Of a stretch of DNA of 64,000 nt, positions 35,908-44,581 are shown one piece after another. The position numbers and the translations under genes were made by a program. Under the pieces are notes generated by a model. That model was not told the origin of the DNA and did not search any database. It worked only from the letters and a program-made list of their open reading frames with translations. This DNA is from Marinicrinis sediminis (GTDB lineage Bacteria > Bacillota > Bacilli > Paenibacillales > KCTC-33676), in NCBI RefSeq assembly GCF_042685085.1, contig NZ_JBHUMM010000002.1:62001-126000 (forward strand), in the 5' to 3' direction. Each line of letters begins with the position of its first letter. The stretch's first letter is position 1.

Positions 35908-36843
35908 TTAATACACCTGTTCCTTGAACAAAAATCCGAAGGTCAGTTCCCGATTCGGGTCTTGCAAAGCCTGAATGCGTGCAATCCATTCCGGCTGTAG
36001 CACATAGGCTTCCGGGTTGGCATAATACGCATCGATCGCAGCCCGATAACTTTCGACCGTCGCCACGTGGTAGGCAGGGGTTTTCAGCAAGCCGTCGATT
36101 TTCACACTATCCAGATCCACTTCAAACAACTCGTCAAGGGCTTCCATCAAACAAATGTCGTCAGGACTCATCATATGGGTGCCTCCCTCATCCTCAAAAA
36201 CCGGCACATGCAGCTCTTGCCGTTCTTCTTCAATAAGGTACAGTCCCCTCTCCTGTCCGAACTCGCTGAGAGAAGCCTCTTTGCCCTGGTGCGCCATATA
36301 GTTCTGCAACAGGTTGCGCTTGGAATGGTACATGTTCGTCATGCCGTGAATCTGTACCTGGACGTCCATATCCGGGAGCATACGCTTCACTTCGTGAATT
36401 TCCTCCAGGTTCAGTTCCCGAGCCAGGATCACCCGGCTTGCCCCCTTGGATTGCCAGTATTTCGCCGTCGCATAGTTCGTCGCGGTCATTTCTGTATTCC
36501 AGTGCAGGTCCATTTCAATCGACAATTCTTTAAGAATCATCAAGATGGCAGGGTCACCGAAAACAAGTGCATCCGCGCCCCATTGATGAAGGTTGGCTAC
36601 GTATGCCTTCACGTCCTCCAGCATGTCATTGCTGAAGATCTGATTGACCGAAATATAGGCACGGGCGCCGCCTTGATGGATGCGTGCAATGCCAGCCTGC
36701 ATATCTTCCATCCGAAAGTTCCCGGGCATGCGCATGCCAAACCGGTTCTCTCCAATATTGACTGCATCTGCACCAGCCTGGATCACTTCATCAATTTGCG
36801 TCAGTGAATCGGCTGTGGCAAGCAGTTCAGGTTTTTTTCTCAT
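35908..36843 (-). CDS. trhP1: U32-family tRNA hydroxylation protein TrhP1
   Basis: This 311-residue shorter U32-family paralogue matches B. subtilis YrrN. Markers are PELLATADSLTQIDEVIQAG, GADAVNIGENRFGMRMPGNF, LHWNTEMTATN and QIHGMTNMYHSKRNLLQNY. It lacks the Cys-rich C-terminal region of TrhP2. The predicted role is hydroxylation of U34 in tRNA with TrhP2, feeding TrmR encoded directly upstream. AGGTGAG precedes ATG 36843. Confidence 0.88.
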   Translation of the reverse strand: MRKKPELLATADSLTQIDEVIQAGADAVNIGENRFGMRMPGNFRMEDMQAGIARIHQGGARAYISVNQIFSNDMLEDVKAYVANLHQWGADALVFGDPAILMILKELSIEMDLHWNTEMTATNYATAKYWQSKGASRVILARELNLEEIHEVKRMLPDMDVQVQIHGMTNMYHSKRNLLQNYMAHQGKEASLSEFGQERGLYLIEEERQELHVPVFEDEGGTHMMSPDDICLMEALDELFEVDLDSVKIDGLLKTPAYHVATVESYRAAIDAYYANPEAYVLQPEWIARIQALQDPNRELTFGFLFKEQVY

Positions 36844-36859
36844 GCTGTCTCACCTGCTT

Positions 36860-37534
36860 TCATCTAGAATGATATATGGTACTCACTGCCAACCCATCTC
36901 CTACGGTCAGCATCATGGTATTCATCTGAGGATGATTCATTAAATATTCATTATACCCTTTCAACTTGCGAACGAGGGAGCGGTATTTTTTGGGAACCTC
37001 CGATTCAGGCAGGGACGGATAACCTCGAAACAGAACGTTGTCCGTCACGATAAGTGCCCCCTCCGTACATTTTGGCAATGCCTTTTCCAGGAAAACTGGA
37101 TATTGCCCCTTGGCGGCATCAATGAACACAAAGTCAAAGGGTTCGACGAGTGTATCCAGCGTGCAAGCCGCATCTCCAATCACAACCTGACTGCGATCGG
37201 AAAGTCCTGCTTCCGCCAAATTATGACGGGCTCGCGCTGCTCTCTGCTCATCCAGTTCGAGTGAAATCAGTTCACTGTTGTCACACGCCAGAGCCATGGA
37301 GATGCCGGAATAGCCGATGGCCGTTCCAATCTCCAGAATGCGCCGAGGCTGGCGAGTCTGCACGAGCCAGGCCAATACCCGACCCGCTTCGGGAACAATA
37401 CTCGGAATCCCCTCTTCCCTGCTCTCCTGCTCAAGCCTCGCCAGAACAGGATGCCGCTCAGGCAGTAATGCATGCATATACGCGCTCATCGATTCGGTCA
37501 CAAAGCTCAAGATTGAACCCCTTTCCTTTTCCAT
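36860..37534 (-). CDS. trmR: tRNA 5-hydroxyuridine methyltransferase
   Basis: This 224-residue class I SAM-dependent O-methyltransferase has LEIGTAIGYSGISMA (SAM motif I), ISLELDEQRA, GDAACTL and FVFIDAAKGQYPVFL. It corresponds to B. subtilis YrrM/TrmR, which methylates 5-hydroxyuridine at U34 to 5-methoxyuridine. It is flanked by mltG and the trhP genes exactly as in Bacillus. The start is uncertain. ATG 37534 has only a weak site, while TTG 37510 follows AAGGAAAGGGG by 7 nt and fits the Bacillus N-terminus equally well. Confidence 0.88.
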   Translation of the reverse strand: MEKERGSILSFVTESMSAYMHALLPERHPVLARLEQESREEGIPSIVPEAGRVLAWLVQTRQPRRILEIGTAIGYSGISMALACDNSELISLELDEQRAARARHNLAEAGLSDRSQVVIGDAACTLDTLVEPFDFVFIDAAKGQYPVFLEKALPKCTEGALIVTDNVLFRGYPSLPESEVPKKYRSLVRKLKGYNEYLMNHPQMNTMMLTVGDGLAVSTIYHSR

Positions 37535-37544
37535 ACAGTTCCCG

Positions 37545-38777
37545 TCATCCGTTCTGCTCACTTTTCCGCTTGTTCTCCAGATGCTGGTCATACGTTTCGG
37601 CGAATAAATGTCCGAAGGTGCCATCCTTCTTCGTCACATAATAATAATAAGGCGTTTCATCCGGGAACAGGGCTGCTTCAATGGAGGCAATGCCTGGTGC
37701 GGCAATCGGCCCGGGCGGGAGACCCGCATTTTGATACGTATTGTAGGGACTGTCCACTTCCAGATCTGCATAAAGCAGACGTTCCTTCTGCTTGTCCAGC
37801 AAATATTGGACGGTGGCATCGATTTGCAGTGGCATCTGATCATTCAGCCGGTTATAAATAACCGAGGCTACGATCGGTCTTTCTTCGTCCACAACGACTT
37901 CCCGCTCAATGAGGGAAGCAATCGTCATCAAATCATGAAAGCTGAATCCCAGCTGAGCCAGACGTTGATCAAGCTGCTCCTGCCATGGCTCCTCACCTTT
38001 TGCCTGAAACAGCAACTCCAGCTTGCGCCCCAGCTCCTGGAATGTGCGCGCCACCATCATCTCAGCCTCTGCGTCCTTAACGAAATCATAGGATTCCGGA
38101 AACAGATAGCCCTCCAGCTTGTACATATATTGATCCGATTCGGGAATCGCCTGTAAATACGATCGAATCTGCTCATCTCTGTCCGGTTTGGCAGTGGCTT
38201 CAGGAAAAGTCAAATTCGCGATCCATTCTTCATCCGGATTTTTCATGGCATCCAGGAAGGAAGCCTCGTCTGCCGGAGACAACGCGGCCATGATCGGGGC
38301 GATTTGCTTCACGGTGAACCCTTCGGGAATGGTCAATGTCTTCATCTCGGCCTGTACGACATCCCCGCTGTTCAGCTTGGCGATGATGGCATCCTTGTCC
38401 ATGCCTGGCTCCAATGCATACGTACCCGCCTGAAAGCGACTGCCCTCATTCCGGTAACGCAAATAGAACTGGAATATCAATCCATCTCGAATTAACCCTT
38501 CCTGTTCAAGCTGATTGGCAATTTCTCTGGAGCTCATTCCTCGCTCAATGACAAATTCAATCGCTTCAGCCTCACTTCCACCCTCTGCCTCAACTGGCTG
38601 GAGCGCCTGAATCACATAGGCTGCTCCCCCTGCCACAATACCTGAAATAAATAGTAATGGAATCAGGATCACCAGCATGACCCGTTTCCATCGTTTCCTT
38701 TTCGGCGCGCGTTCGACTATTTCCCCGGAAATGTTCCGCTGTTCGTAATCCTGTTCCTCATCGCTCTTCCCATACAT
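37545..38777 (-). CDS. mltG: endolytic murein transglycosylase
   Basis: This 410-residue YceG-family protein has one N-terminal membrane helix at about 34-56, a LysM-like region (GMSSREIANQLEQEGLI) and the catalytic domain with IASLIEREV (catalytic Glu), NRLNDQMPLQIDATVQY and SPYNTYQNAGLPPGPI. It cleaves nascent glycan strands near the membrane, setting strand length or release. It corresponds to YrrL in the conserved yrrL-yrrM-yrrN-yrrO order. AGGGGG precedes ATG 38777. Confidence 0.93.
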   Translation of the reverse strand: MYGKSDEEQDYEQRNISGEIVERAPKRKRWKRVMLVILIPLLFISGIVAGGAAYVIQALQPVEAEGGSEAEAIEFVIERGMSSREIANQLEQEGLIRDGLIFQFYLRYRNEGSRFQAGTYALEPGMDKDAIIAKLNSGDVVQAEMKTLTIPEGFTVKQIAPIMAALSPADEASFLDAMKNPDEEWIANLTFPEATAKPDRDEQIRSYLQAIPESDQYMYKLEGYLFPESYDFVKDAEAEMMVARTFQELGRKLELLFQAKGEEPWQEQLDQRLAQLGFSFHDLMTIASLIEREVVVDEERPIVASVIYNRLNDQMPLQIDATVQYLLDKQKERLLYADLEVDSPYNTYQNAGLPPGPIAAPGIASIEAALFPDETPYYYYVTKKDGTFGHLFAETYDQHLENKRKSEQNG

Positions 38778-38797
38778 CCGCTGTTACCCCCTGTCAA

Positions 38798-38823
38798 CAA
38801 AAAGAGCGGACGTCTCCGTCCAC
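38798..38823 (-). terminator. terminator between the DUF1292 genes and mltG
   Basis: A seven-base-pair GUGGACG/CGUCCGC stem with a GAGA tetraloop is followed by a T-run reading leftward. It would reduce read-through from the ruvX-DUF1292 genes into mltG. Confidence 0.7.
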
Positions 38824-38837
38824 TTCATTTTCAACCA

Positions 38838-39146
38838 TTATGGAGCCTCATCATTTTTCGCTAGTTTATTATATACCATATCGTCATAAAGTTCTGCAAC
38901 CGATTCCCACTCTTCATCATCTTCGATGTTTTCCAACTGAAATTCGTCGGTTGCCTTCTTCTCATAACGAAACACTTCCACATCCAGATCTTTTTTCATC
39001 TGTTTGGTCTGCAAGATGGCATAGTACCGGTCACGGAGCTGGATTTCAGCCAATATACGATATGGCTCCGGGGACAATCCCTCCAGCTCAATTTCGTTCC
39101 CGTATACGTCTCTGAGATGGTGAACCTCCGTATAAGCTGGTTCCAT
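38838..39146 (-). CDS. DUF1292 family protein
   Basis: This 102-residue acidic protein matches the DUF1292 (YrzB-like) pattern: a beta-rich core with RDRYYAILQT, EVFRYEKKATDEFQLENI and the terminal EWESVAELYDDMV helix. It starts 5 bp after the stop of another DUF1292 gene, so the two look like a tandem duplication. AGAAGGG precedes ATG 39146. The function is unknown. Confidence 0.82.
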   Translation of the reverse strand: MEPAYTEVHHLRDVYGNEIELEGLSPEPYRILAEIQLRDRYYAILQTKQMKKDLDVEVFRYEKKATDEFQLENIEDDEEWESVAELYDDMVYNKLAKNDEAP

Positions 39147-39151
39147 GCCGT

Positions 39152-39454
39152 TTACCCTTCTTCCTGATCAAACTCATCCATCAAGGTGTTGAATGTTTCT
39201 TCGACAATATCCCATTCTTCCTCATCATCAATCGTGAACAGTTTGAGATCATCTCCGTCTTCTTCATAACGGAAAGCAAAGACTTCCGCCTCTTCATCCT
39301 GCTCACTCTCAACCGGAACGACCATCATGTACGTCTTTTCCGAGCCATCTACTTCAAACTTCATGATGACTTCAAACTCGTTCTCGTTCCCTTCTTCATC
39401 GGGGATAATAATGACTTCCGGGTTTTCTTCCTGATTGATCGGTTCGTTTGTCAT
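39152..39454 (-). CDS. DUF1292 family protein (YrzB)
   Basis: This 100-residue, very acidic protein contains IPDEEGNENEFEVIMKF, EVFAFRYEEDGDDLKLF and EEEWDIVEETFNTLMDE, the DUF1292 pattern of B. subtilis YrzB. It lies between ruvX and the second DUF1292 gene, as YrzB does between yrrK and yrrL. ATG 39454 is preferred over TTG 39460 because AGAGGTG is 7 nt upstream. The function is unknown. Confidence 0.85.
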   Translation of the reverse strand: MTNEPINQEENPEVIIIPDEEGNENEFEVIMKFEVDGSEKTYMMVVPVESEQDEEAEVFAFRYEEDGDDLKLFTIDDEEEWDIVEETFNTLMDEFDQEEG

Positions 39455-39470
39455 GTTCAATCACCTCTTC

Positions 39471-39881
39471 TTAAGATTTCGCATCCAGATAATTTTGCAA
39501 AATAATCGCGGCTGCGATTTTGTCTACGACCTGTTTCCTTTTTTTACGACTCACATCGGCTTCCAGCAGCGTCCGCTGGGCCGATACGGTTGACAGTCTC
39601 TCATCCCACATCGTAACGGGCAAATTGCATGTCTTCTCCAGCGTAGCGGCAAATTCCTGGCATATTTCACCGCGTGGTCCGATCGTGCCGTTCATATTCT
39701 TGGGCAGCCCTACCACGAATCCGCTGATCTCATATTGTTTGGCCAGCTCCTGAAGACGATTCAGATCCTGCTTGAGATTCTTCCTGCGGATAATCTCAAT
39801 ACCCTGGGCGGTCCATCCAAGCTCATCACTGACCGCGATACCGATCGTCTTGTCGCCTACATCCAAGCCCATTACTCTCAT
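39471..39881 (-). CDS. ruvX: YqgF/RuvX family putative pre-16S rRNA nuclease
   Basis: This 136-residue RNase H-fold protein has GLDVGDKTIGIAVSD at its start, FVVGLPKNMNGTIGPRG in the middle and DERLSTVSAQRTL near the C-terminus. These carry the acidic catalytic residues. It corresponds to B. subtilis YrrK. The family is annotated as Holliday-junction resolvase-like, and in E. coli it matures the 5' end of 16S rRNA. GAGGTG lies about 6 nt before ATG 39881. Confidence 0.92.
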   Translation of the reverse strand: MRVMGLDVGDKTIGIAVSDELGWTAQGIEIIRRKNLKQDLNRLQELAKQYEISGFVVGLPKNMNGTIGPRGEICQEFAATLEKTCNLPVTMWDERLSTVSAQRTLLEADVSRKKRKQVVDKIAAAIILQNYLDAKS

Positions 39882-39900
39882 CCCTTACACCTCAATCCTG

Positions 39901-39952
39901 GAAAAAACCGATGGAGGAGTGCTGTCTATTGAAGCATTTCCAAGCCATCGGT
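39901..39952 (-). terminator. terminator after ireB
   Basis: ACCGATGG (39907-39914) pairs with CCATCGGT (39945-39952). A six-T run follows when read leftward. It separates alaS-ireB from the ruvX group. Confidence 0.78.
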
Positions 39953-39967
39953 CAACTAAACACCTGT

Positions 39968-40240
39968 TTATTTCGTGTTGCCTTGCTGCTGTTGAAGATA
40001 AAATTTAACCAACTCTTCAATCAGCTCATCTCTTTCTCTTCTGCCCATCATACTTCTTGCATTGTTATGGCGCGGAATGTAAGCAGGGTCCCCAGACAGC
40101 AAATAGCCGACAATCTGGTTAATCGGATTATACCCTTTTTCTTGCAGTGCGTCATATACCGTTAGCAAGATTTCTTTCGGTGATGTCTCGAATTCATCCG
40201 CTTTGAAATCAAATTTCATCGTTTTGTCCATGGAACTCAT
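39968..40240 (-). CDS. IreB family regulatory protein (YrzL)
   Basis: This 90-residue protein contains the highly conserved block VYDALQEKGYNPINQIVGYL followed by LSGDPAYIPRHNNAR, diagnostic of IreB/UPF0297. In Enterococcus, IreB is a substrate of a PASTA Ser/Thr kinase and modulates cephalosporin resistance. The B. subtilis counterpart is YrzL, also next to alaS. AGGAGG lies 8 nt before ATG 40240. It starts 46 bp after the alaS stop. Confidence 0.92.
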   Translation of the reverse strand: MSSMDKTMKFDFKADEFETSPKEILLTVYDALQEKGYNPINQIVGYLLSGDPAYIPRHNNARSMMGRRERDELIEELVKFYLQQQQGNTK

Positions 40241-40286
40241 CACCTGCACCTCCTGCACAAATTCCCAATCCGCTTGGGGAGTCTTA

Positions 40287-42917
40287 TCAAGCTTCAACCT
40301 GCTGCTTCAAAAACTCAGGGACTTTCGCAATCGCCTCGTCCAGTCTCGCTATATCCTTGCCGCCTGCCTGCGCCATGTCCGGTCGTCCACCGCCACCGCC
40401 GCCGCAAACGGCCGCTGTCTCCTTAATCAGTTTGCCTGCATGATAGCCACGCTTCACCAAATCCGGTGTTACAGCCCCAACCAGTTGAACCTTGTCATCA
40501 ATGGCTGCTCCTAATACTATAATAGCCGATTGCAGCTTGGATTTCATCTCATCGGCCACATTTCGAAGGGAATCCATATCCGAAACATCCAGCCTGACGG
40601 CAAGTAGTGGAACACCGTCTACGTGCTGTACCTGATCCGTCAAGGAACCGGCTTCGATCTGACTTAGTTTCGCTTTCAGCGATTCATTTTCCTTGCCTGC
40701 TTCTCGAAGCTGCTGACTCATGCTCTCAATGCGGGCAGGTACGTCCTGCACCTTCGATTTGAGAAGGGCCGCTGCCTGTTTTAATGTATCCAGCTGCTCT
40801 TCCATATATTGATAAGCGCCTTTGCCTGTTACGGCTTCAATCCGGCGGATACCGCTACCGATGCCCGACTCGCTCAAAATCTTGAACATGCCGATCTGTG
40901 CCGTCTGCTGAACATGACAGCCTCCACAAAGTTCCAGGCTGAAATCTCCGATCTGTACAACCCGTACGACATCCCCGTATTTTTCTCCGAACAGGGCCAT
41001 GGCTCCCATTTCCTTCGCTTCGTCCAGACTTTTGCGCGCGATCGCAAGCGTCGTGTTGGCCCAGATCTGTTCATTGACAATCTGCTCGATCTGTTCCAGT
41101 TCATCTATTGTGACACTGCCGAAATGAGAGAAGTCGAAACGAAGGCGATCCGGTGCGACCAGGGAACCTGCCTGGTTGGCATGCTCGCCCAGCACCATCT
41201 TCAGCGCACGATGCAGCAAATGCGTAGCGGTATGATTTTTGATAACCGCTTCCCGAATGGTTGAATCCACAACAGCCTCAACAGTTTCGTGAAGACGCAG
41301 CACACCTTCCTGTACTTCCACCGTATGCACATGCTGCCCGTGTGGCGCCTTTTTCACGTCTTGAACAACCGCTTTAAGTCCTTGACCAGCCAACACACCA
41401 TGATCGCTGACCTGACCGCCGCTTTCCGCATAGAAAGGCGTCTGATCCAGCACGACCTGGCAAACTTGACCGCTGCCGACTTCTTCGACGAGCTGATCCT
41501 CGACGATGAGTGCGATGATCTGGCTGTTTACACGCAGCTCCTCATATCCGGCAAACTCGCTCGCAGCCGTAAAATCAGACAATGGACCCCCTTGGATATT
41601 CATGCTTCCCGTATCCTGTCTGGCTGCTCTTGCCCGCTCCCGCTGCTTTGCCATCTCTGCCTCAAAGCCTTCCCGATCAATCGAAAGACCTTGCTCTGCA
41701 GCGTAATCCTCCGTCAGATCCAGTGGGAAACCATACGTATCATACAGCTTGAAGCACTGCGATCCTGTAATCAGATTGGAGCCTTCCTGCTTGGCCTGTG
41801 CAGCCAACTGCTCCAAAATGGACAGCCCTTCGGAAAGGGTTTCATGGAAACGTTCTTCCTCACTGCGAATGACCTTCACGATAAAGTCCTGCTTCTCCAC
41901 AAGCTCCGTATAATGCGTGCCCATAATGTCGGCCACAACGGGCACCAAACGATACAGGAACGGCTGGTCAATGCCCAGTACCTTTCCGAATCTTACCGCA
42001 CGACGCAGCAAACGGCGAATGACATATCCTCTTCCTTCATTGGAAGGGAGGACACCATCTCCGGCAGCAAAGGCCACCGTACGCACATGGTCGGCAATGA
42101 CCTTCAGGGCCACATCCATCTCTTCTTGCTCTTTATATTTTACTCCCGCTATACGAGAAGTTTCCTGAATAATTGGCTGAAATAAATCGGTATCAAAATT
42201 GGAGTCCACCTCTTGCAAAATCGAAGTGAATCGCTCCAGACCCGCGCCTGTATCGATGTTTTTGGCAGGAAGCGGTGTATAGGAACCGTCCTTGTTGTGA
42301 TTGAACTGTGAAAATACGTTGTTCCATACTTCGAGGTAACGTTCGTTCTCCCCACCCGGATAACATTCGGGATCGCTAGCATCTCCAAAGGACTCACCGC
42401 GGTCATAGAAGATTTCCGTACATGGACCGCATGGCCCTTCCCCGATATCCCAGAAGTTCTCATCCAGCTTCACAATTCGATCCGCTGGCAGACCGATTTT
42501 CTTGTTCCACAGATCGAATGCTTCCTCATCCTCCGGATGAATGGTCACGGACAGACGTTCCGGATCAAATCCAATCCACTTCGGATCGGTCAGAAATTCC
42601 CACGCCCACGTAATCGCTTCTTCCTTGAAGTAATCGCCAATCGAGAAATTCCCCAGCATTTCGAAAAAGGTTTGGTGCCTTCTTGTTTTCCCGACGTTCT
42701 CGATATCATTGGTGCGAATACACTTTTGCGCATTGGCGATGCGAGGGTTGTCCGGTTTGATGCGACCGTCGAAATAAGGCTTTAACGGCGCCATCCCGGC
42801 ATTGATCCACAAGAGAGAAGGATCATTGTGCGGGACGAGTGAAGCACTTGGTTCGATTTTGTGGTTCTTGCTTGCAAAAAAGTCCAGCCATTTCTGACGA
42901 ATTTCACTAGATTTCAT
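40287..42917 (-). CDS. alaS: alanyl-tRNA synthetase
   Basis: This 876-residue class II synthetase charges tRNA-Ala. The catalytic domain shows NDIENVGKTRRHQTFFEMLG and GDYFKEEAITWAWEFL. The editing domain has NHTATHLLH, plus the zinc-site CGGCHVQQT. The C-terminal DHHA1 domain ends with CGGGGGGRPDMAQAGGKD. ATG 42917 follows TTGGAGGAACC by a normal distance. The leader carries a strong promoter and a hairpin but no recognisable T-box. Confidence 0.95.
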   Translation of the reverse strand: MKSSEIRQKWLDFFASKNHKIEPSASLVPHNDPSLLWINAGMAPLKPYFDGRIKPDNPRIANAQKCIRTNDIENVGKTRRHQTFFEMLGNFSIGDYFKEEAITWAWEFLTDPKWIGFDPERLSVTIHPEDEEAFDLWNKKIGLPADRIVKLDENFWDIGEGPCGPCTEIFYDRGESFGDASDPECYPGGENERYLEVWNNVFSQFNHNKDGSYTPLPAKNIDTGAGLERFTSILQEVDSNFDTDLFQPIIQETSRIAGVKYKEQEEMDVALKVIADHVRTVAFAAGDGVLPSNEGRGYVIRRLLRRAVRFGKVLGIDQPFLYRLVPVVADIMGTHYTELVEKQDFIVKVIRSEEERFHETLSEGLSILEQLAAQAKQEGSNLITGSQCFKLYDTYGFPLDLTEDYAAEQGLSIDREGFEAEMAKQRERARAARQDTGSMNIQGGPLSDFTAASEFAGYEELRVNSQIIALIVEDQLVEEVGSGQVCQVVLDQTPFYAESGGQVSDHGVLAGQGLKAVVQDVKKAPHGQHVHTVEVQEGVLRLHETVEAVVDSTIREAVIKNHTATHLLHRALKMVLGEHANQAGSLVAPDRLRFDFSHFGSVTIDELEQIEQIVNEQIWANTTLAIARKSLDEAKEMGAMALFGEKYGDVVRVVQIGDFSLELCGGCHVQQTAQIGMFKILSESGIGSGIRRIEAVTGKGAYQYMEEQLDTLKQAAALLKSKVQDVPARIESMSQQLREAGKENESLKAKLSQIEAGSLTDQVQHVDGVPLLAVRLDVSDMDSLRNVADEMKSKLQSAIIVLGAAIDDKVQLVGAVTPDLVKRGYHAGKLIKETAAVCGGGGGGRPDMAQAGGKDIARLDEAIAKVPEFLKQQVEA

Positions 42918-42991
42918 GATGGTTCCTCCAACATCGATAAGATCAGATTCAAGCTTTCTTATTCCTATATATGAATCATAATGGAAAGAAA

Positions 42992-43015
42992 GGCTCCCGT
43001 ATCGGAGCCTTTGTA
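42992..43015 (-). terminator. hairpin in the alaS leader
   Basis: AAAGGCTCC pairs with GGAGCCTTT around a short loop and is followed by a broken T-run. It lies downstream of the predicted alaS promoter, so it may be a weak terminator, an attenuator, or the end of the upstream permease transcript. Confidence 0.6.
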
Positions 43016-43048
43016 TCGTTGACCGTTTCATTTTCCATATCATGCAAA

Positions 43049-43078
43049 ATTATATCGGCTAAAGGCCTTGCCTGTCAA
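43049..43078 (-). promoter_or_regulatory. consensus sigma-A promoter upstream of alaS
   Basis: Read leftward, TTGACA (43078-43073) and TATAAT (43054-43049) both match consensus exactly and are 18 bp apart. They lie about 130 bp before the alaS start. Confidence 0.75.
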
Positions 43079-43155
43079 GGAACTCAGGCCCTGTTCACAG
43101 ATCGTTCCCCGGTGCCGTAACTTCTTCCTGCCCCTGACATCCCATCCACACCCGG

Positions 43156-44229
43156 TCAGGTAACAGGCTTGCGGCGAATGTAGTAGGTAAAGACATGCTG
43201 GACGATCACTTTTGCAGCCGCAAACATCGGAACACCGAGGATGAGACCGACGATGCCTGCCAATTCTCCGCCAACCAGCAAGACAAAAATAATCGTTAGG
43301 GGATGCATATGAAGTGTCTTGCCTACCACCTGCGGGGAGATAACGTTGCCTTCGAGCACCTGTACGATCGTATTTGCAATCACAACAAGCACCATCATTC
43401 TGACTGACACGGTTGCAGCCATGATCACAGCAGGCGCGGCTCCAAGATACGGACCCAGATAGGGCACGATGTTGAATATGGCCACGACAAAGGCCAACAG
43501 GAGCGGATATGGCATGCCAATGATGAGGTAACCGACATAGGCGAGGAGGCCAACAATGACACAAACAAGAAATTGCCCCCTTACATAGCTGCCCAGTGCG
43601 TGGTCGATCTCCATCAGCAGGCGTACGACGCCCTTGCGTCTGCGCTTAGGGACGATCGTCAGCGCGGCCCGTTCCAGCAATTTGAAGTCTTTCAATATGT
43701 AAAAAGCCACAAACGGAATAATAAACGCCACGAACAGCGTACTGATCGTGCTGCCAATGCGATTCAGTAAATTGGAGATTTGACTGCTGATGCTTTTCTC
43801 GATCCGCAACAACGAATCCTGAATCCCTTGCTTGATCGTGTCGGGTACAGTCTGGTTCTCATGAACGGCATGCAACCATTCCTGCGCCTGCATGGACATC
43901 TCAGGCAAATGCGCATTTAATTCCTTTAGCTGGGAGATAAACATCGGGATCAGGTTCATGAGCATGACCGTGAGTGAGCCGATAAACAGCGCATAGATGA
44001 GCAAAACGGCGATTGTTCTTGGCACTCCCCGGTCATTGAGTACACAGACGACCGGATTGAGTACATAGGATATAATCATCGCGATGATAAACGGCGTAAG
44101 CACGGCTTTCGCAAAGCCATAGATCCACGAGATGATGGGATAGATTTGCTGGGTAAAAAACAAGATCAGCACGATCAGCAGCAGATAGGTCAAGGTCATA
44201 GCTGCTTTGGAACTCATCCATCGTTCCAT
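43156..44229 (-). CDS. AI-2E family transporter (YrrI)
   Basis: This 357-residue integral membrane protein has about eight hydrophobic helices and the family motifs FNIVPYLGPYLGAAPA and GNVISPQVVGKTLHMHPLTIIF. It corresponds by position to B. subtilis YrrI. Family members have been linked to autoinducer-2 export or Na+/H+ exchange, so the transported solute is open. AAGGGGG lies about 12 nt before ATG 44229, a rather long spacing. Confidence 0.88.
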   Translation of the reverse strand: MERWMSSKAAMTLTYLLLIVLILFFTQQIYPIISWIYGFAKAVLTPFIIAMIISYVLNPVVCVLNDRGVPRTIAVLLIYALFIGSLTVMLMNLIPMFISQLKELNAHLPEMSMQAQEWLHAVHENQTVPDTIKQGIQDSLLRIEKSISSQISNLLNRIGSTISTLFVAFIIPFVAFYILKDFKLLERAALTIVPKRRRKGVVRLLMEIDHALGSYVRGQFLVCVIVGLLAYVGYLIIGMPYPLLLAFVVAIFNIVPYLGPYLGAAPAVIMAATVSVRMMVLVVIANTIVQVLEGNVISPQVVGKTLHMHPLTIIFVLLVGGELAGIVGLILGVPMFAAAKVIVQHVFTYYIRRKPVT

Positions 44230-44310
44230 TGTAAATATAGAGCCCCCTTCATGTTCTTCGGTGGGTGTGCTCTATATTATATGTACGAGCTGACCGGTTT
44301 ACTCCAACCA

Positions 44311-44355
44311 AAAACACTCTCTATTCGTTATGGCAGCGAACAGAGAGTGTTTTTT
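44311..44355. terminator. bidirectional terminator
   Basis: AAAACACTCTCT pairs with AGAGAGTGTTTT, with an inner TTCG/CGAA pairing and flanking A- and T-runs. It lies between the YrzR-like gene and the AI-2E family gene. Confidence 0.85.
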
Positions 44356-44371
44356 CAGATAGGCAGATGAC

Positions 44372-44566
44372 TTACGTGGCATGCATATGTGTCATTTCCT
44401 CTTCAAAGAACAGATCGTCCAGGGAGCTTAACGTACCGTCTTCCTCCACCTGGTAGACGGACATTTTATCTCCGTTGACGGTCAATTCGATGAAGCAACC
44501 CCAGCAATAAAACTGGTGGGAGCCGATTTTGCCTATGTCTTTCGAGTTGCAATTTGGACATCGCAT
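44372..44566 (-). CDS. small zinc-ribbon-like protein (YrzR-like)
   Basis: This 64-residue protein has two Cys pairs, CPNC at residues 3-6 and CWGC at about 21-24, suggesting a zinc ribbon. A strand-rich segment (IELTVNGDKMSVYQV) and an acidic tail follow. It corresponds by position to YrzR between YrrD and YrrI in Bacillus. It lies 15 bp after the PRC-barrel gene. The function is unknown. Confidence 0.75.
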   Translation of the reverse strand: MRCPNCNSKDIGKIGSHQFYCWGCFIELTVNGDKMSVYQVEEDGTLSSLDDLFFEEEMTHMHAT

Positions 44567-44581
44567 GGTTATTCCCTCACC

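Noticed and set aside
42918..43155. Possible T-box riboswitch upstream of alaS
   Set aside because: The leader after the promoter is too short and lacks the T-box sequence and Stem I motifs.
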